A program made the translations under genes and the position numbers. Source: RGIG7949 sp045628845 (GTDB lineage Bacteria > Bacillota > Clostridia > Oscillospirales > Oscillospiraceae). From it: a stretch of 41,235 nucleotides of DNA. Under the pieces are notes generated by a model. It saw only the letters and a program-made list of their open reading frames with translations, was not told where the DNA came from and did no database searches. This document shows positions 1 through 8,252 of the stretch, piece after piece. The stretch is taken from the NCBI GenBank assembly GCA_045628845.1, contig JAZQQE010000105.1:1-41235 (forward strand). Reading direction: 5' to 3'. How positions within the stretch are numbered: the first letter of the stretch is position 1; each line of letters begins with the position of its first letter.

Positions 1-552
1 GCCGGCGATCAGGTGGCCGGGACGGCAGTTGACAAGGTGCTTGAGGAAGACGGTGTGCTTCGTCGCGCCGAGGCGGCAGAGCTCGTCAAGTCCCTCGGGG
101 GCCCAGCCGTCGCCGCAGCAGTTGGTGCTTCTGTGGTCCCAGACTTCGCGGACGCTGATGAGGTTTTCATAGTCCTCGACGGAGCAGCGCATACGGAAGT
201 CGTCGGTGTCGGGATTGTGGTAGTATCCGTCGTCACCGAGATACCAGTCGCCGTTCTTGATGGCGTTGGGAACGAAGGCGAGACCCGCGTTGGCTTCGGG
301 GAAGGCGATGTTGGAGGAGAAGTATCTGCCGAGGTTGCCGGGGAGGACGTCGAAGTCCTCGACGCGCATCGTCATGTTCTCGGTCACGGCCTTGGTGAGG
401 GTCGGACGCTGGATGACGGGCACGAGGTTCATGTGCTTCTTGAATTCTTCGGTGACGATCAGCGCGCGCTCGGAGTCAGCCTCGATGAGACGGTTGCGGA
501 TCTTCTCGCGCATGATCTGGATACGGGGAGAAATGGGCCTGAAATCGTACAT
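1..552 (-). CDS. Glycyl-radical enzyme, N-terminal part (runs off the left edge)
   Basis: Reading the minus strand from the ATG at 552 gives an uninterrupted 184-codon frame that leaves the window at base 1. An AAAGGTG ribosome site precedes the start. The protein begins MYDFRPISPRIQIMREKIRN and continues with the 'D-S-E-R-A-L-I-V-T-E' block typical of the start of the PFL-like domain. It aligns through its visible length with the start of the complete glycyl-radical enzyme at 2979-5429, for example in the helix after the start, the 'YYHNPD' segment and the 'PEGLDEL' / 'GHLIAG' segments. It is therefore a paralogue of that protein, not a copy. The catalytic Cys and radical Gly lie outside the window, so the substrate cannot be judged. 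An activating enzyme could also lie just outside. High confidence for family, none for substrate. Confidence 0.85.
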   Translation of the reverse strand, partial: MYDFRPISPRIQIMREKIRNRLIEADSERALIVTEEFKKHMNLVPVIQRPTLTKAVTENMTMRVEDFDVLPGNLGRYFSSNIAFPEANAGLAFVPNAIKNGDWYLGDDGYYHNPDTDDFRMRCSVEDYENLISVREVWDHRSTNCCGDGWAPEGLDELCRLGATKHTVFLKHLVNCRPGHLIAG

Positions 553-599
553 ATCTTACACACCTTTCAGTTTCGATTACGCAGCCGGTGCAGCAGGGT

Positions 600-628
600 A
601 TAATATTATGTATAAATAATACAATCAA
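600..628 (-). promoter_or_regulatory. Sigma-A-like promoter for the left-edge glycyl-radical enzyme
   Basis: On the minus strand, TTGATT (623-628) and TATTAT (600-605) are separated by 17 bases, about 48 bases before the start at 552. The surrounding sequence is strongly AT-rich compared with the neighbouring genes. Assignment is by consensus only. Confidence 0.5.
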
Positions 629-660
629 GCCGCTCAAATTTCAAGTGGAAATTGTATATA

Positions 661-695
661 TAAAAAGAGGAGAAAGCGCCTTTTGCGCTTTCTCC
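661..695 (-). terminator. Intrinsic terminator of the cupin gene
   Basis: An 11-bp perfect stem (669-679 with 685-695, loop CTTTT) is followed on the minus strand by a T-rich tail (661-668). It lies 28 bases after the stop codon of the minus-strand cupin gene. Confidence 0.85.
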
Positions 696-722
696 CCGGG
701 AACGCCCCGCAGGCGGATGCTA

Positions 723-1172
723 TCATTTATAGGCGCTGTTATTGTACTTCGGGCCGACGACGAGCGAGAAGTGGAAGACGGGGCGGCGGACCTCCTTTAT
801 GGAGAGCGGCATGTGCTTCATCCCGGCGGGGACGTAGATGAGCGTGGTCTTCGTGACGCGGTGCGTCTCGCCGCCGAGGGTGATCTCCATCGTCGCGCCG
901 AGGTCGTAGGGCTGCGAGGGGTCGGAGCCGAAAAAGCCTATGAGCTCGTCGTACTCGTGATCATGCTCCTCAAACACGGGGTCGAGCTCCGGTACTCCGA
1001 AATACCACGCCGTGTTCATCTGAATGGCGCCGGGCATGACGTCGTCGTCTATCCATAGGATACGGCTTGCGAACTTCTTATACATCTCGCGGAACTCCTG
1101 CGAGCCGCCGCTGTTGTCCTGCAGCTCCTGGAGGAAAAAGCGTCCGTATTCGCCCTGAGCGTTGTCTACCAT
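723..1172 (-). CDS. Small cupin-domain protein
   Basis: 149 residues, ATG at 1172 with a GGAGG site 8 bases upstream. It shows cupin motif 1 as H70-x-H72-x3-E76 inside 'EEHDHEYDE', and a motif-2-like 'P-A-G-M-K-H' ending at H120. The protein is therefore probably a single-domain, metal-binding beta-barrel. Small cupins of this kind are isomerases, decarboxylases, dioxygenases or sensors, and nothing here fixes which. It is monocistronic: it has its own promoter, facing the divergent GNAT gene, and its own terminator. It lies between two glycyl-radical enzyme genes, so a role in the same substrate pathway is possible but is inference from position. No signal peptide or membrane segment is seen, so it is probably cytoplasmic. 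Confidence 0.75.
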   Translation of the reverse strand: MVDNAQGEYGRFFLQELQDNSGGSQEFREMYKKFASRILWIDDDVMPGAIQMNTAWYFGVPELDPVFEEHDHEYDELIGFFGSDPSQPYDLGATMEITLGGETHRVTKTTLIYVPAGMKHMPLSIKEVRRPVFHFSLVVGPKYNNSAYK

Positions 1173-1204
1173 GGGGTTACCTCCGAAAAAGTTTTTTTAT
1201 TGCC

Positions 1205-1233
1205 ATTATATTACTCAAAAATCGTGCGGGCAA
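1205..1233 (-). promoter_or_regulatory. Promoter for the cupin gene
   Basis: Minus strand: TTGCCC (1228-1233), 17-base spacer, TATAAT (1205-1210), about 30 bases before the start codon. Its -35 box is only two bases from the -35 box of the divergent promoter at 1236, so the two promoters are back to back. Confidence 0.55.
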
Positions 1234-1235
1234 GT

Positions 1236-1264
1236 TTGAAAAATGCAAAGATATATGTTAAAAT
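1236..1264 (+). promoter_or_regulatory. Promoter for the GNAT-SDR-GRE operon
   Basis: TTGAAA (1236-1241), 17-base spacer, TAAAAT (1259-1264), 39 bases before the GNAT start codon. No terminator is seen before 5444, so it probably drives all three following genes. Confidence 0.55.
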
Positions 1265-1303
1265 AAACTGTTAAAAAGAAACCCGCCTTTTTGGAGGAAT
1301 AAA

Positions 1304-2155
1304 ATGATCAAGCTTATCAGGGAAGACGGAGCGGATGCCGCGGCAGAGCTCGCATGGAGTATGCAGCAGATGCCGGAGTTTTCCGCATTCCCGCGCTACC
1401 GCTCGAAGGAAGCGCTGCGCGAGGAGCTTCTGAAAATGCTCAAGCTGCCCGAGGGCCAGCTCCTCGGCTGCTATGACGGCGCGGACCTGCGCGGCATGAC
1501 CTGCCTTTATACAGACAGCGCCTCGAGGTATGTCGAAGCCGTGTGCGGCATGTATGCCGCTGACGGCGACCCCACCGTATATTCCGAGCTCGCCGCCCAC
1601 GTGGTGACGGCTTTCACGGGGTACGAAATGCTGTTTTCGTTCCCGGAGGAAAATAAGACGGCCGCGGCCGCGCTCACCGAAGCCGGCGCGAAGCTCTATG
1701 AATCATGCGTGACGATGCGTCTTGCAAAGCAGGACTTCAAGCAGGGCCAGTCCGGCGGCGTGAACAAGCTCGGCAAGGAGCGCTTTTCCGAATACGCCGC
1801 ATTCCACGACACCGCTTTTGCGGATTTCTACTGGACGGCGGCCCGCATCCGCGAGGCGCGCGACAAGTGGGACGTCAACGTCTACATGGAGTCGGGTAAG
1901 ATCTGCGGCGGCGTATTCACCGCCGTGTGGGATAAAAACGAGGCCGAGATATTCGGCGCCGCGCTCGATGAAAAGCACCGCGGAAGGGGTCTCGAGGCGA
2001 GGCTCATCACCAGAGCCTGCTCGGAGGCGTTCCGTATGGGCAAAAAGAGCGTGCTGTTCTTTGTCAGCGACAGCGACCCGGTGCTTATGGCGGCCGCGAA
2101 AAAGTGCGGCTTCGCCGAAACGTCGACGTACCGCTGCTACCGCTTCGAGCCCTGA
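1304..2155 (+). CDS. GNAT-family N-acetyltransferase
   Basis: 283 residues, ATG preceded by GGAGG. The C-terminal half has the GNAT fold signature: the acetyl-CoA-binding loop R226-G227-R228-G229 ('KHRGRGLEARL') after a beta strand, then an alpha helix and 'AAAKKCGFAETSTY', the usual final strand-helix segment. The N-terminal 140 residues are less conserved and may be a degenerate second GNAT repeat, since the length is about twice that of a single domain. The acceptor substrate is unknown. It is the first gene of an operon with an SDR, which follows its stop directly, and a glycyl-radical enzyme. This suggests, as inference, a part in the same pathway or in its regulation. No membrane segments. 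Confidence 0.8.
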   Translation: MIKLIREDGADAAAELAWSMQQMPEFSAFPRYRSKEALREELLKMLKLPEGQLLGCYDGADLRGMTCLYTDSASRYVEAVCGMYAADGDPTVYSELAAHVVTAFTGYEMLFSFPEENKTAAAALTEAGAKLYESCVTMRLAKQDFKQGQSGGVNKLGKERFSEYAAFHDTAFADFYWTAARIREARDKWDVNVYMESGKICGGVFTAVWDKNEAEIFGAALDEKHRGRGLEARLITRACSEAFRMGKKSVLFFVSDSDPVLMAAAKKCGFAETSTYRCYRFEP

Positions 2156-2157
2156 CG

Positions 2158-2964
2158 TTGGCTCGCTCGCTTGAAGGCCTGCACGCGCTGGTGACGGGCG
2201 CAGGCTCCGGGATAGGGCGCGAGCTCGCAAAGAGGCTCGTATCATGCGGCGTGAAGGTCACGGGCGTCGGGAGGACGGAGGCCAAGCTCGCCTCGCTCGC
2301 CGAAGAGCTCGGAGAGAGCTTCGACTACCGCTGCTTCGACGTGACAGACGCCGCCGCGTGGAACGCTCTCGAGTTCCCGGAGGGTCTCGATATACTTATC
2401 AACAACGCCGGCGTCATGCCGCCCGTGCACTACTACGACGGCGGGACGGACGAGGCGCGCCGCACCATGGAGACGGACTTTTTCTCCGTTCTGCACTCCA
2501 TCGGGGCGCTGAAGCCCGTGCTCGCGCGCTCGGAGAGGCCGACGATAATCAACATTTCGAGCGCGTCCGTTTTCGCGGCGATGCCGGGAATGAGCATGTA
2601 CTGCGCCTCAAAGGCTGCCGTCCGTTCGTTCACGGACGCGATATCCGTCGAGCTCGGGAAGAGGTGGCACGTCGCCGCGGTGTGCCCGGGCTTCGTGAGA
2701 ACGAACCTTTTCCGTGACTGCGCGGAGCTCTCGCCGCTCGTTCTGAAATTCTGCATGCCGCCCGAGAAGATGGCGAAGAGGATAGTCCGCGGCATACGCG
2801 CGCGCCGCCGCATGATGGTCATCGGGCCGGACGCGCACGCCATGGTCATACTGCACGCGCTGCTCGGTCAGCGTGCGCTCGACCTTTTCGCGTGGGTGCT
2901 CCGCAAGAGCGGGATAGAGCTTTTCAAGGATGCTTTTCCGGCAGACAGTACGCCGGATGAATAA
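2158..2964 (+). CDS. Short-chain dehydrogenase/reductase (classical SDR)
   Basis: The frame is open from a GTG at 2104, but the Rossmann motif T-G-A-G-S-G-I-G would then lie unusually far in. The TTG at 2158, two bases after the GNAT stop, places it at residues 13-20 and is chosen here; the start is uncertain. The protein is 268 residues. Further marks are N-N-A-G (structural), the catalytic serines in 'NISSAS' (about 134-135) and the Y148-x3-K152 dyad in 'YCASK'. It should use NAD(P)H to reduce a carbonyl or oxidise an alcohol in the cytoplasm. The next gene, a glycyl-radical enzyme, starts 14 bases downstream. Dehydrating glycyl-radical enzymes often make aldehydes or ketones, so this SDR may process that product (inference). 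Confidence 0.85.
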   Translation: MARSLEGLHALVTGAGSGIGRELAKRLVSCGVKVTGVGRTEAKLASLAEELGESFDYRCFDVTDAAAWNALEFPEGLDILINNAGVMPPVHYYDGGTDEARRTMETDFFSVLHSIGALKPVLARSERPTIINISSASVFAAMPGMSMYCASKAAVRSFTDAISVELGKRWHVAAVCPGFVRTNLFRDCAELSPLVLKFCMPPEKMAKRIVRGIRARRRMMVIGPDAHAMVILHALLGQRALDLFAWVLRKSGIELFKDAFPADSTPDE

Positions 2965-2978
2965 GGGAGGAAACTGCC

Positions 2979-5429
2979 GTGTACGAATTCAGATCCGCGA
3001 CCGAGCGGGTGAAGAAATTCCGCCAGCTCATAAGAGACAGAGTCGTCTGCATGGACCCTGAGCGCGCCGTCATACTGACGGAGGCGTATAAAAAGTATGA
3101 GAACATAGCCCCGAGCATCAAGCGCCCTCTCGCGTTCCGTGACATCTGCGAGAAGATGACCCTGCTCGTCGGAGACTATGAGCTCGTCGTCGGAAACAGG
3201 GGTAAATACTATTTCTCCAGCACCGACTACCCCGAATGGAGCGGAGTGGAATGGATGTTTGCCGCCGTCGAGAGCGGTGAGTGGACGATACGCGAGGACG
3301 GGAAGTACCACAACCCCGACCATCAGGAGATAAAGCTCTGCGTGACGCCGGAGGACTACCGCGCCCGCAAGGAGATCGACGAATACTGGCGCTTCCGCAA
3401 GGTCGGCACGATGGCAGACGCGTGGCAGCCCGACGGCTTCGACGAGCTCAAGCGCCTCAACGCGAGCAGCTACTCTGAGGGCGGCGTGGGTCTCGCCACG
3501 CTCCCCGCGGGCCACATAGTCGCGGGTTACGGCAAGATAATAAATACCGGCTACGCCGCCATAAAAAAGCAGGCGCAGGACTGGATAGACGAGCACCGCG
3601 GCGACCTCATGGGCGACAACGTGAACAAGTATATGTTCTATAAGTCCGCCGTCATCGTCTGCGAGGCCGCGGGCATCCTCGCGAGGCGCTACGCAGCGCT
3701 CCTCGCCGAAAAACGCGACGAGTGCGCCGATCCCGCCCGCAGGAGAGAGCTCGCGCAGATGGCGGAGAGCATGGAATGGCTCGCGGAGAATCCCGCGCGC
3801 ACGTTCTGGGAGGCCCTTCAGGGCGTGATGCTCTATCAGGTCGTCATCACGATGGAGGCACGCATCCCCGGTCCCGCGCTCGGCCGCTTCGACCAGTATA
3901 TGTGGCCGTACCTCAAGGCCGACCTCGAGGCGGGCCGCCTCACCATGGACGAGGCTCAGGAGCTCGTCGATGCATTCTTCCTCAAGGCAAACTGCTTCTA
4001 CAACGCGGGCCCTGCCGAGCTCGTCAAGACGACCGGCGTCGGCAACACGTATCAGCATACGACCCTCGGCGGCATCGACCCCGTGACCGGCGAGGACGCC
4101 ACCAACCCCGTGACCTACATGGTGCTCGAGACCATGGGCAGGCTCGGACTTCACGACCCGACCATCTCCCTGCGCTTCAACAAGAACTCCCCGCAGAAGC
4201 TCTGGGAGTGCGCCATCGCGACGAGCAGGCGCGTCGGCGGCCTGCCTCTGTATCAGAACGACGAGGTAATAGTCCCCGCGCTCATGGAGGAGGTCGGCTT
4301 CTCCCTTGAGGACGCGCGCAACTACGCGATAATCGGATGCCAGGAGATAGTCGGCTCCGGCTGCGACTATCCCGCGCCGAACGGCCTGCATCCGCCTCAC
4401 GCGACGGTGCTGTGGGCGGTCATATTCGACATGGCGATAAACAACGGCGTCAACCCCTTCAACGGCGAGCAGGCGAGCCTGAAAACGGGCTATCTGTATG
4501 AGATGGAGTCCATCGAGGAGGTCAGGGCCGCCGTCGAGAAGATGGGCCGATATATCATGAAGCTCTACGTCTCGACGAACAACTACGCCGAGATGCTGAC
4601 CGCGCCTCTCTCTCCCGAGGCGGCACTTTCCATATCCATCGAGGGCTGCATGGAGAAGGGCCTCGACTGCGTGCAGGGCGGCGCGAAGTACAACTCCTAC
4701 GGCGGCACGGCGACGGGCCTCGCGACCCTTGCCGACAGCCTCTCGACCATCAAGTACATGTGCTTCGACAAGAAGCTCTGCACGACCCGCGAGCTCTACG
4801 ACGCCGTCATGGCCAACTGGGAGGGCTACGAGCTGCTCCGTCAGCGCATACTCGCCGAGGTCCCGCACTACGGCAACGCCGACCCGTACGTCGACGAAGA
4901 ACTCAAATGGTGCGTCGACCTGTATTATAAGATCTGTCAGGAGTGCTACTCCGTGCGCGCGAAGATATACAAGTCCGGCCTCTACGGCGCGTCCGACCAT
5001 ATCGCGCAGGGCCACGTCACGTGGGCGACTCCCGACGGACGCAGGACGGGCGAGCCTCTTGCCGACGCCATCAGCCCCGCGCAGAGCCGCGACAAGTACG
5101 GCCCGACGGCGATACTCGAATCCGCTTGCTGCTTCGACCACCATCATTTCTGCGACGGCATGGCGCTCAATATCCGCATGCACCCGAACGTCATCAACTC
5201 CGACGAGGGCGTCCGCAAGCTCAGCGAGGTGACGAAGACGTACTTCGAAAACGGCGGCATGGAGGTCCAGTACAACGTCGTCGACACCGAGACCCTGCGC
5301 GCCGCGCAGGCCGATCCGGAGACGTACCGCGACCTCGTCGTGCGTATCGCGGGCTACTCGGCGTACTTCATCGAGCTCGGCCGCGAGCTGCAAAACGACA
5401 TCATCGCGAGAAACGAAAATACCCTGTAA
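2979..5429 (+). CDS. Glycyl-radical enzyme (PFL-like), substrate unassigned
   Basis: 816 residues, GTG start with a strong AAGGGAGG site. The family is clear. The C-terminal glycyl-radical loop reads 'RIAGYSAYF' with the radical glycine at G792, and the active-site loop reads 'IIGCQEI' with thiyl cysteine C454 and the partner acid E456. The Gly-Cys-x-Glu arrangement is that of eliminases and decarboxylases (choline lyase, glycerol or hydroxyproline dehydratase, arylacetate decarboxylase), not of pyruvate formate-lyase, which has adjacent cysteines. The usual 'GCVEP' form is replaced by 'GCQEIVGSGCDYPAP', which matches none of the characterised enzymes I know. The enzyme needs a radical SAM activase, and none is encoded next to it. 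It ends a GNAT-SDR-GRE operon closed by a strong terminator. Family very sure, substrate unknown. Confidence 0.93.
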   Translation: MYEFRSATERVKKFRQLIRDRVVCMDPERAVILTEAYKKYENIAPSIKRPLAFRDICEKMTLLVGDYELVVGNRGKYYFSSTDYPEWSGVEWMFAAVESGEWTIREDGKYHNPDHQEIKLCVTPEDYRARKEIDEYWRFRKVGTMADAWQPDGFDELKRLNASSYSEGGVGLATLPAGHIVAGYGKIINTGYAAIKKQAQDWIDEHRGDLMGDNVNKYMFYKSAVIVCEAAGILARRYAALLAEKRDECADPARRRELAQMAESMEWLAENPARTFWEALQGVMLYQVVITMEARIPGPALGRFDQYMWPYLKADLEAGRLTMDEAQELVDAFFLKANCFYNAGPAELVKTTGVGNTYQHTTLGGIDPVTGEDATNPVTYMVLETMGRLGLHDPTISLRFNKNSPQKLWECAIATSRRVGGLPLYQNDEVIVPALMEEVGFSLEDARNYAIIGCQEIVGSGCDYPAPNGLHPPHATVLWAVIFDMAINNGVNPFNGEQASLKTGYLYEMESIEEVRAAVEKMGRYIMKLYVSTNNYAEMLTAPLSPEAALSISIEGCMEKGLDCVQGGAKYNSYGGTATGLATLADSLSTIKYMCFDKKLCTTRELYDAVMANWEGYELLRQRILAEVPHYGNADPYVDEELKWCVDLYYKICQECYSVRAKIYKSGLYGASDHIAQGHVTWATPDGRRTGEPLADAISPAQSRDKYGPTAILESACCFDHHHFCDGMALNIRMHPNVINSDEGVRKLSEVTKTYFENGGMEVQYNVVDTETLRAAQADPETYRDLVVRIAGYSAYFIELGRELQNDIIARNENTL

Positions 5430-5443
5430 ATTAAGAGAATAAA

Positions 5444-5479
5444 AAAAGACGGAAAAGGGAAATCCCTTTTCCGTCTTTT
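5444..5479. terminator. Bidirectional terminator between the GRE and membrane-protein genes
   Basis: A 17-bp perfect stem (5444-5460 with 5463-5479) has a two-base loop and A- and T-rich flanks. It lies between the converging genes ending at 5429 (+) and 5510 (-), and can serve both. Confidence 0.9.
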
Positions 5480-5509
5480 CTTGTGTATATTGGGAGCGGC
5501 GGGGTGCGC

Positions 5510-6421
5510 TCACTCGTCCTTTTCTTCCCCGGAAAGCTCCTCGGAAAGCTCCGGCGCTTCGTCGGGCGCGGCGTCTGCGGAGGCCTCGAATTCCTTGAGA
5601 AGCTCCGCCTCCTCGGAGAGCTCCGCCGGAGCGTCTGCGGGAGCGTCCTTTCTGCCCTCGGGCCCGAGCGCCGCGGTGAGCAGGAAGCCGTGAGCGAGCA
5701 GATACACGGCGAGGAAGATGAAGAACACCATGCTCCATTCGCCGAACCTGTCGACGCAGGCGATGATGCAGAGAAACGCCGAGATGAAGCTCATCGTCAT
5801 CGTCTTCTTCACGGCGGCGCGGTCAAAAGCGAAGCCCGCGACGTAGTAGGAGGCGAGCGCCGAGAAGCACAGCGCGAGGAAGACGTACATATTGTCGAGC
5901 AGTACGGGGTCGGCGGCGTTTTTCTTGTAGGTAACAAGGATGTAGAAGCAGACGAAGATCGTCACGAGCAGGGAGGCGAGCATGCATCCGCCCTTCCCGC
6001 GCTTCGCGTTGAAGCTCAGCGCGAAGAACGCCACGCCCGCGAGCGCCGCGAGCAGGCCCACCGCGCCCTCGACTATGGCGCGCGTGCCGCCGACGGCGGC
6101 GGTGCGGTAATTGAGGTAACCTGCCGCTATCATCGCGGCGCCGAGCACCGCGGATATAACGAGCATGACGGGGGTCTCAACATGGAAGACGCTCTCATAG
6201 CGCCCGGTCACGGTCCTGTTACCCGTCTTCGAGACGGTGAAGCCGACGACGACCGCCGCGAAAAGCACGCAGAATATTATAAGTATTATCGAGATGGGAG
6301 CGCCGCGCTCGGCAAGCCCCTCGTCGTTGAATATCGTATTGCACTCGATGCGGCGCAGTACGGCGGCTATGATGCCGGCGACCACGGTCAGCACGGTGAT
6401 GAGAGCGGCACTTTTTTTCAA
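5510..6421 (-). CDS. Polytopic membrane protein of unknown function with acidic tail
   Basis: The start chosen is the TTG at 6421, because AGGAGG lies 7 bases upstream and a hydrophobic helix follows at once (L-K-K-S-A-A-L-I-T-V-L). The frame stays open further upstream, but that part is GC-shadow sequence. The product is 303 residues. About eight hydrophobic segments can be counted, beginning 'AALITVLTVVAGIIAAVL', 'ISIILIIFCVLFAAVVVGF' and 'VMLVISAVLGAAMIAAGYL', and ending 'MVFFIFLAVYLLAHGFLL'. The last 45 residues are a soluble, Glu/Ala-rich acidic tail, probably cytoplasmic. I recognise no family. It is transcribed divergently from spoIID, 85 bases away, and could be connected with sporulation or the envelope, but only by position. 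Confidence 0.7.
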   Translation of the reverse strand: MKKSAALITVLTVVAGIIAAVLRRIECNTIFNDEGLAERGAPISIILIIFCVLFAAVVVGFTVSKTGNRTVTGRYESVFHVETPVMLVISAVLGAAMIAAGYLNYRTAAVGGTRAIVEGAVGLLAALAGVAFFALSFNAKRGKGGCMLASLLVTIFVCFYILVTYKKNAADPVLLDNMYVFLALCFSALASYYVAGFAFDRAAVKKTMTMSFISAFLCIIACVDRFGEWSMVFFIFLAVYLLAHGFLLTAALGPEGRKDAPADAPAELSEEAELLKEFEASADAAPDEAPELSEELSGEEKDE

Positions 6422-6506
6422 GCCGGAAGCCTCCTTACGGTAATCCCGCCGGGGAACGGTTAATATACATAGTATAACAAAACGCCGGCAAAAAAGGAAG
6501 TGCGCG

Positions 6507-7532
6507 ATGAAAATATTGTATCCTGCCGCGGTATCGCTCGCCGTGCTCGCGGTGCTCGTGCCCGCCGTGACGGCAAAGCCCCTGCCGCCGGAGCCGTCGG
6601 AGGCTCCGCCCGCCGCATCCGCGCCCGCGCCGGTGGTGACGCCGGGCCCGCAGAAGGAGAGCGCGCCGTCCCTCGACGCTGAGCGCACGGTCATGCTCCT
6701 TGTCGCGGGAGGTGTGCGGGAGCTGCCGCTCGACAGCTATCTCGAGGGAGTGCTCGCCGCGGAGATGCCCGCGTCCTTCGAGCAGAGCGCGCTCGAGGCG
6801 CAGTGCATCGCGGCGCGCACGTACGCGGCCTACAAGGCCGCGGGCGGCGCGCACGAGGGCTGCCTCTGCGCGGACCCCGCCTGCTGTGAAGCGTACGCGG
6901 ACGAGGCGGAGCTCCGCGCGAAGTGGGGAGAGGACTACGACGCGAACATGGCGCGTATCCGCGCCGCCGTATCTGCGACGGACGCCCTCATCCTGACCTA
7001 TGACGGCGAGCCCATCTTCGCGGCGTTCCATTCCTCCTCCTCGGGACGGACGGAGGACTGCGCCTCCGTCTGGGGCACGGAGCTTCCGTACCTCGTCAGC
7101 ACGGAAACGCCGGATAGCGCGGAGAGCGTCCCGCAGTTCGTCTGCGAGAGGGAGATACCGGCGGCGGAGTTCCGCAATACGGTCCTTGCCGCCCTGCCGG
7201 ACGCCGTGTTCGTGTCCGGCCCCGACGGATGGCTGACGGAGGCGGAATATACGCCGTCGGGCCGCCTCGCGTCGGTGCGCGTCGGCACGGTGCGCGTCAC
7301 GGGTACGGAGCTGCGCTCCCTTTTCGCCCTGCGGAGCACAAATGTGACGTGGACGGTGTCGGACGGCGGCGTGACCTTCGTGACCGAGGGCTACGGACAC
7401 GGAGTCGGCCTCAGCCAGTACGGCGCGGACATCCTCGCACGCGAGGGCGCGACGGCGGCGCAGATACTCGCCCACTATTATCCCGGAACTGTATTGGAGA
7501 AAAGCGTTGAAAACACGGCTGTCCCGATGTAA
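6507..7532 (+). CDS. spoIID: SpoIID/LytB-domain protein (sporulation peptidoglycan lytic transglycosylase)
   Basis: 341 residues. An N-terminal hydrophobic segment (about 5-22) is followed by a Pro/Ala-rich linker, as expected for a membrane-anchored protein facing the intermembrane space of the engulfing forespore. The SpoIID domain begins near residue 70 with 'LDSYLEGVLAAEMP'; E86 corresponds to the catalytic glutamate of the family. 'EAQCIAARTYA' follows. H116, C119, C121, C126 and C127 form a cluster that fits the zinc site reported for clostridial SpoIID. The C-terminal signature 'GYGHGVGLSQYGA' is intact. In known systems it cleaves glycan strands with SpoIIP and SpoIIM during engulfment; neither partner is in this window. 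Together with spmAB at 29-30 kb it shows the organism carries sporulation genes. Confidence 0.9.
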   Translation: MKILYPAAVSLAVLAVLVPAVTAKPLPPEPSEAPPAASAPAPVVTPGPQKESAPSLDAERTVMLLVAGGVRELPLDSYLEGVLAAEMPASFEQSALEAQCIAARTYAAYKAAGGAHEGCLCADPACCEAYADEAELRAKWGEDYDANMARIRAAVSATDALILTYDGEPIFAAFHSSSSGRTEDCASVWGTELPYLVSTETPDSAESVPQFVCEREIPAAEFRNTVLAALPDAVFVSGPDGWLTEAEYTPSGRLASVRVGTVRVTGTELRSLFALRSTNVTWTVSDGGVTFVTEGYGHGVGLSQYGADILAREGATAAQILAHYYPGTVLEKSVENTAVPM

Positions 7533-7559
7533 AATAAAAGAAAAAACAGGAGGACGGAA

Positions 7560-8234
7560 ATGGATATTATTGCTGTCGAAAACGGCGTATGGAACATTGA
7601 TCCCGGCATGAGCGCCGCGTATCTCGTCGTCGGAGAGACGGGCGCGCTCCTGATAGATTCGGGTATCGGCACGACCGACGTCGCCGAACGCGCGCGCAGT
7701 ATCACGGATAAGCCCCTGCGCCTCGTCCTCACGCACGGTCACATGGACCATGCGGGCGGCGTAAAATACTTTGACGAGGTGTGGGTCGGCGCGAACGAGC
7801 CGAAAATACAGGGCGAAAACGCCGCCGCCGTGCATACCGTCACGGAGGGGTTCGAATTCGACCTCGGCGGCAGGACGCTCCGCGTCGTCGAGATCCCGGG
7901 CCACACGCCGGGAAGCATAGGCCTGTACGATGAGGCCGCAGGCGTCGTCTTCGTCGGAGATATGCTCTCCGACCGCCCGATATACTTCATCGAGGGCGAG
8001 AGAGACCCGGACGCCTTCATCGCGAGCATGGATAAGCTGCTCGCTCTCGGCGCGGAAAGATTCTACGGCTGCCACGGCACCATGCTCAATACGCGCGACA
8101 CCATCGAAAAGCTCAAAAAGGCCGCCGCTCTGTTCCGCGACGGAAAGCTCGAGCCGGTTCCCGCCAAGCCGCCCATGCAGGGCGAGGAATACCTCAGCGA
8201 GGACGGCGTCGGCTTCAGAGTCATCAAATTTTAA
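7560..8234 (+). CDS. Metallo-beta-lactamase-fold hydrolase
   Basis: 224 residues, ATG with an AGGAGG site. The metal-binding motif H59-x-H61-x-D63-H64 ('THGHMDHAGG') is complete. The remaining ligands of the fold are present: the histidine in 'PGHTPGS', the aspartate in 'FVGDML' and a late histidine in 'YGCHGTM'. This is a binuclear zinc hydrolase of the broad MBL superfamily, with a length suited to a glyoxalase II-like or lactonase-type enzyme. There is no C-terminal dimer or flavodoxin extension. It follows spoIID by 27 bases with no terminator between them, so co-transcription is likely. No substrate can be given. No signal peptide is seen, so cytoplasmic. Confidence 0.85.
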   Translation: MDIIAVENGVWNIDPGMSAAYLVVGETGALLIDSGIGTTDVAERARSITDKPLRLVLTHGHMDHAGGVKYFDEVWVGANEPKIQGENAAAVHTVTEGFEFDLGGRTLRVVEIPGHTPGSIGLYDEAAGVVFVGDMLSDRPIYFIEGERDPDAFIASMDKLLALGAERFYGCHGTMLNTRDTIEKLKKAAALFRDGKLEPVPAKPPMQGEEYLSEDGVGFRVIKF

Positions 8235-8252
8235 TTTTCCGGAATAAACGCG

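Noticed and set aside
2979..5429. Pyruvate formate-lyase or choline TMA-lyase
   Set aside because: No adjacent Cys-Cys pair as in PflB, and the active-site loop GCQEI differs from the GCVEP loop of choline lyase. No microcompartment genes are nearby.
2868..5738. Very long minus-strand open frame (956 codons) opposite the glycyl-radical enzyme
   Set aside because: It is a GC-driven shadow. The plus strand encodes an intact glycyl-radical enzyme with all motifs, and the antisense product is Arg/Val/Ala-rich without domain features.
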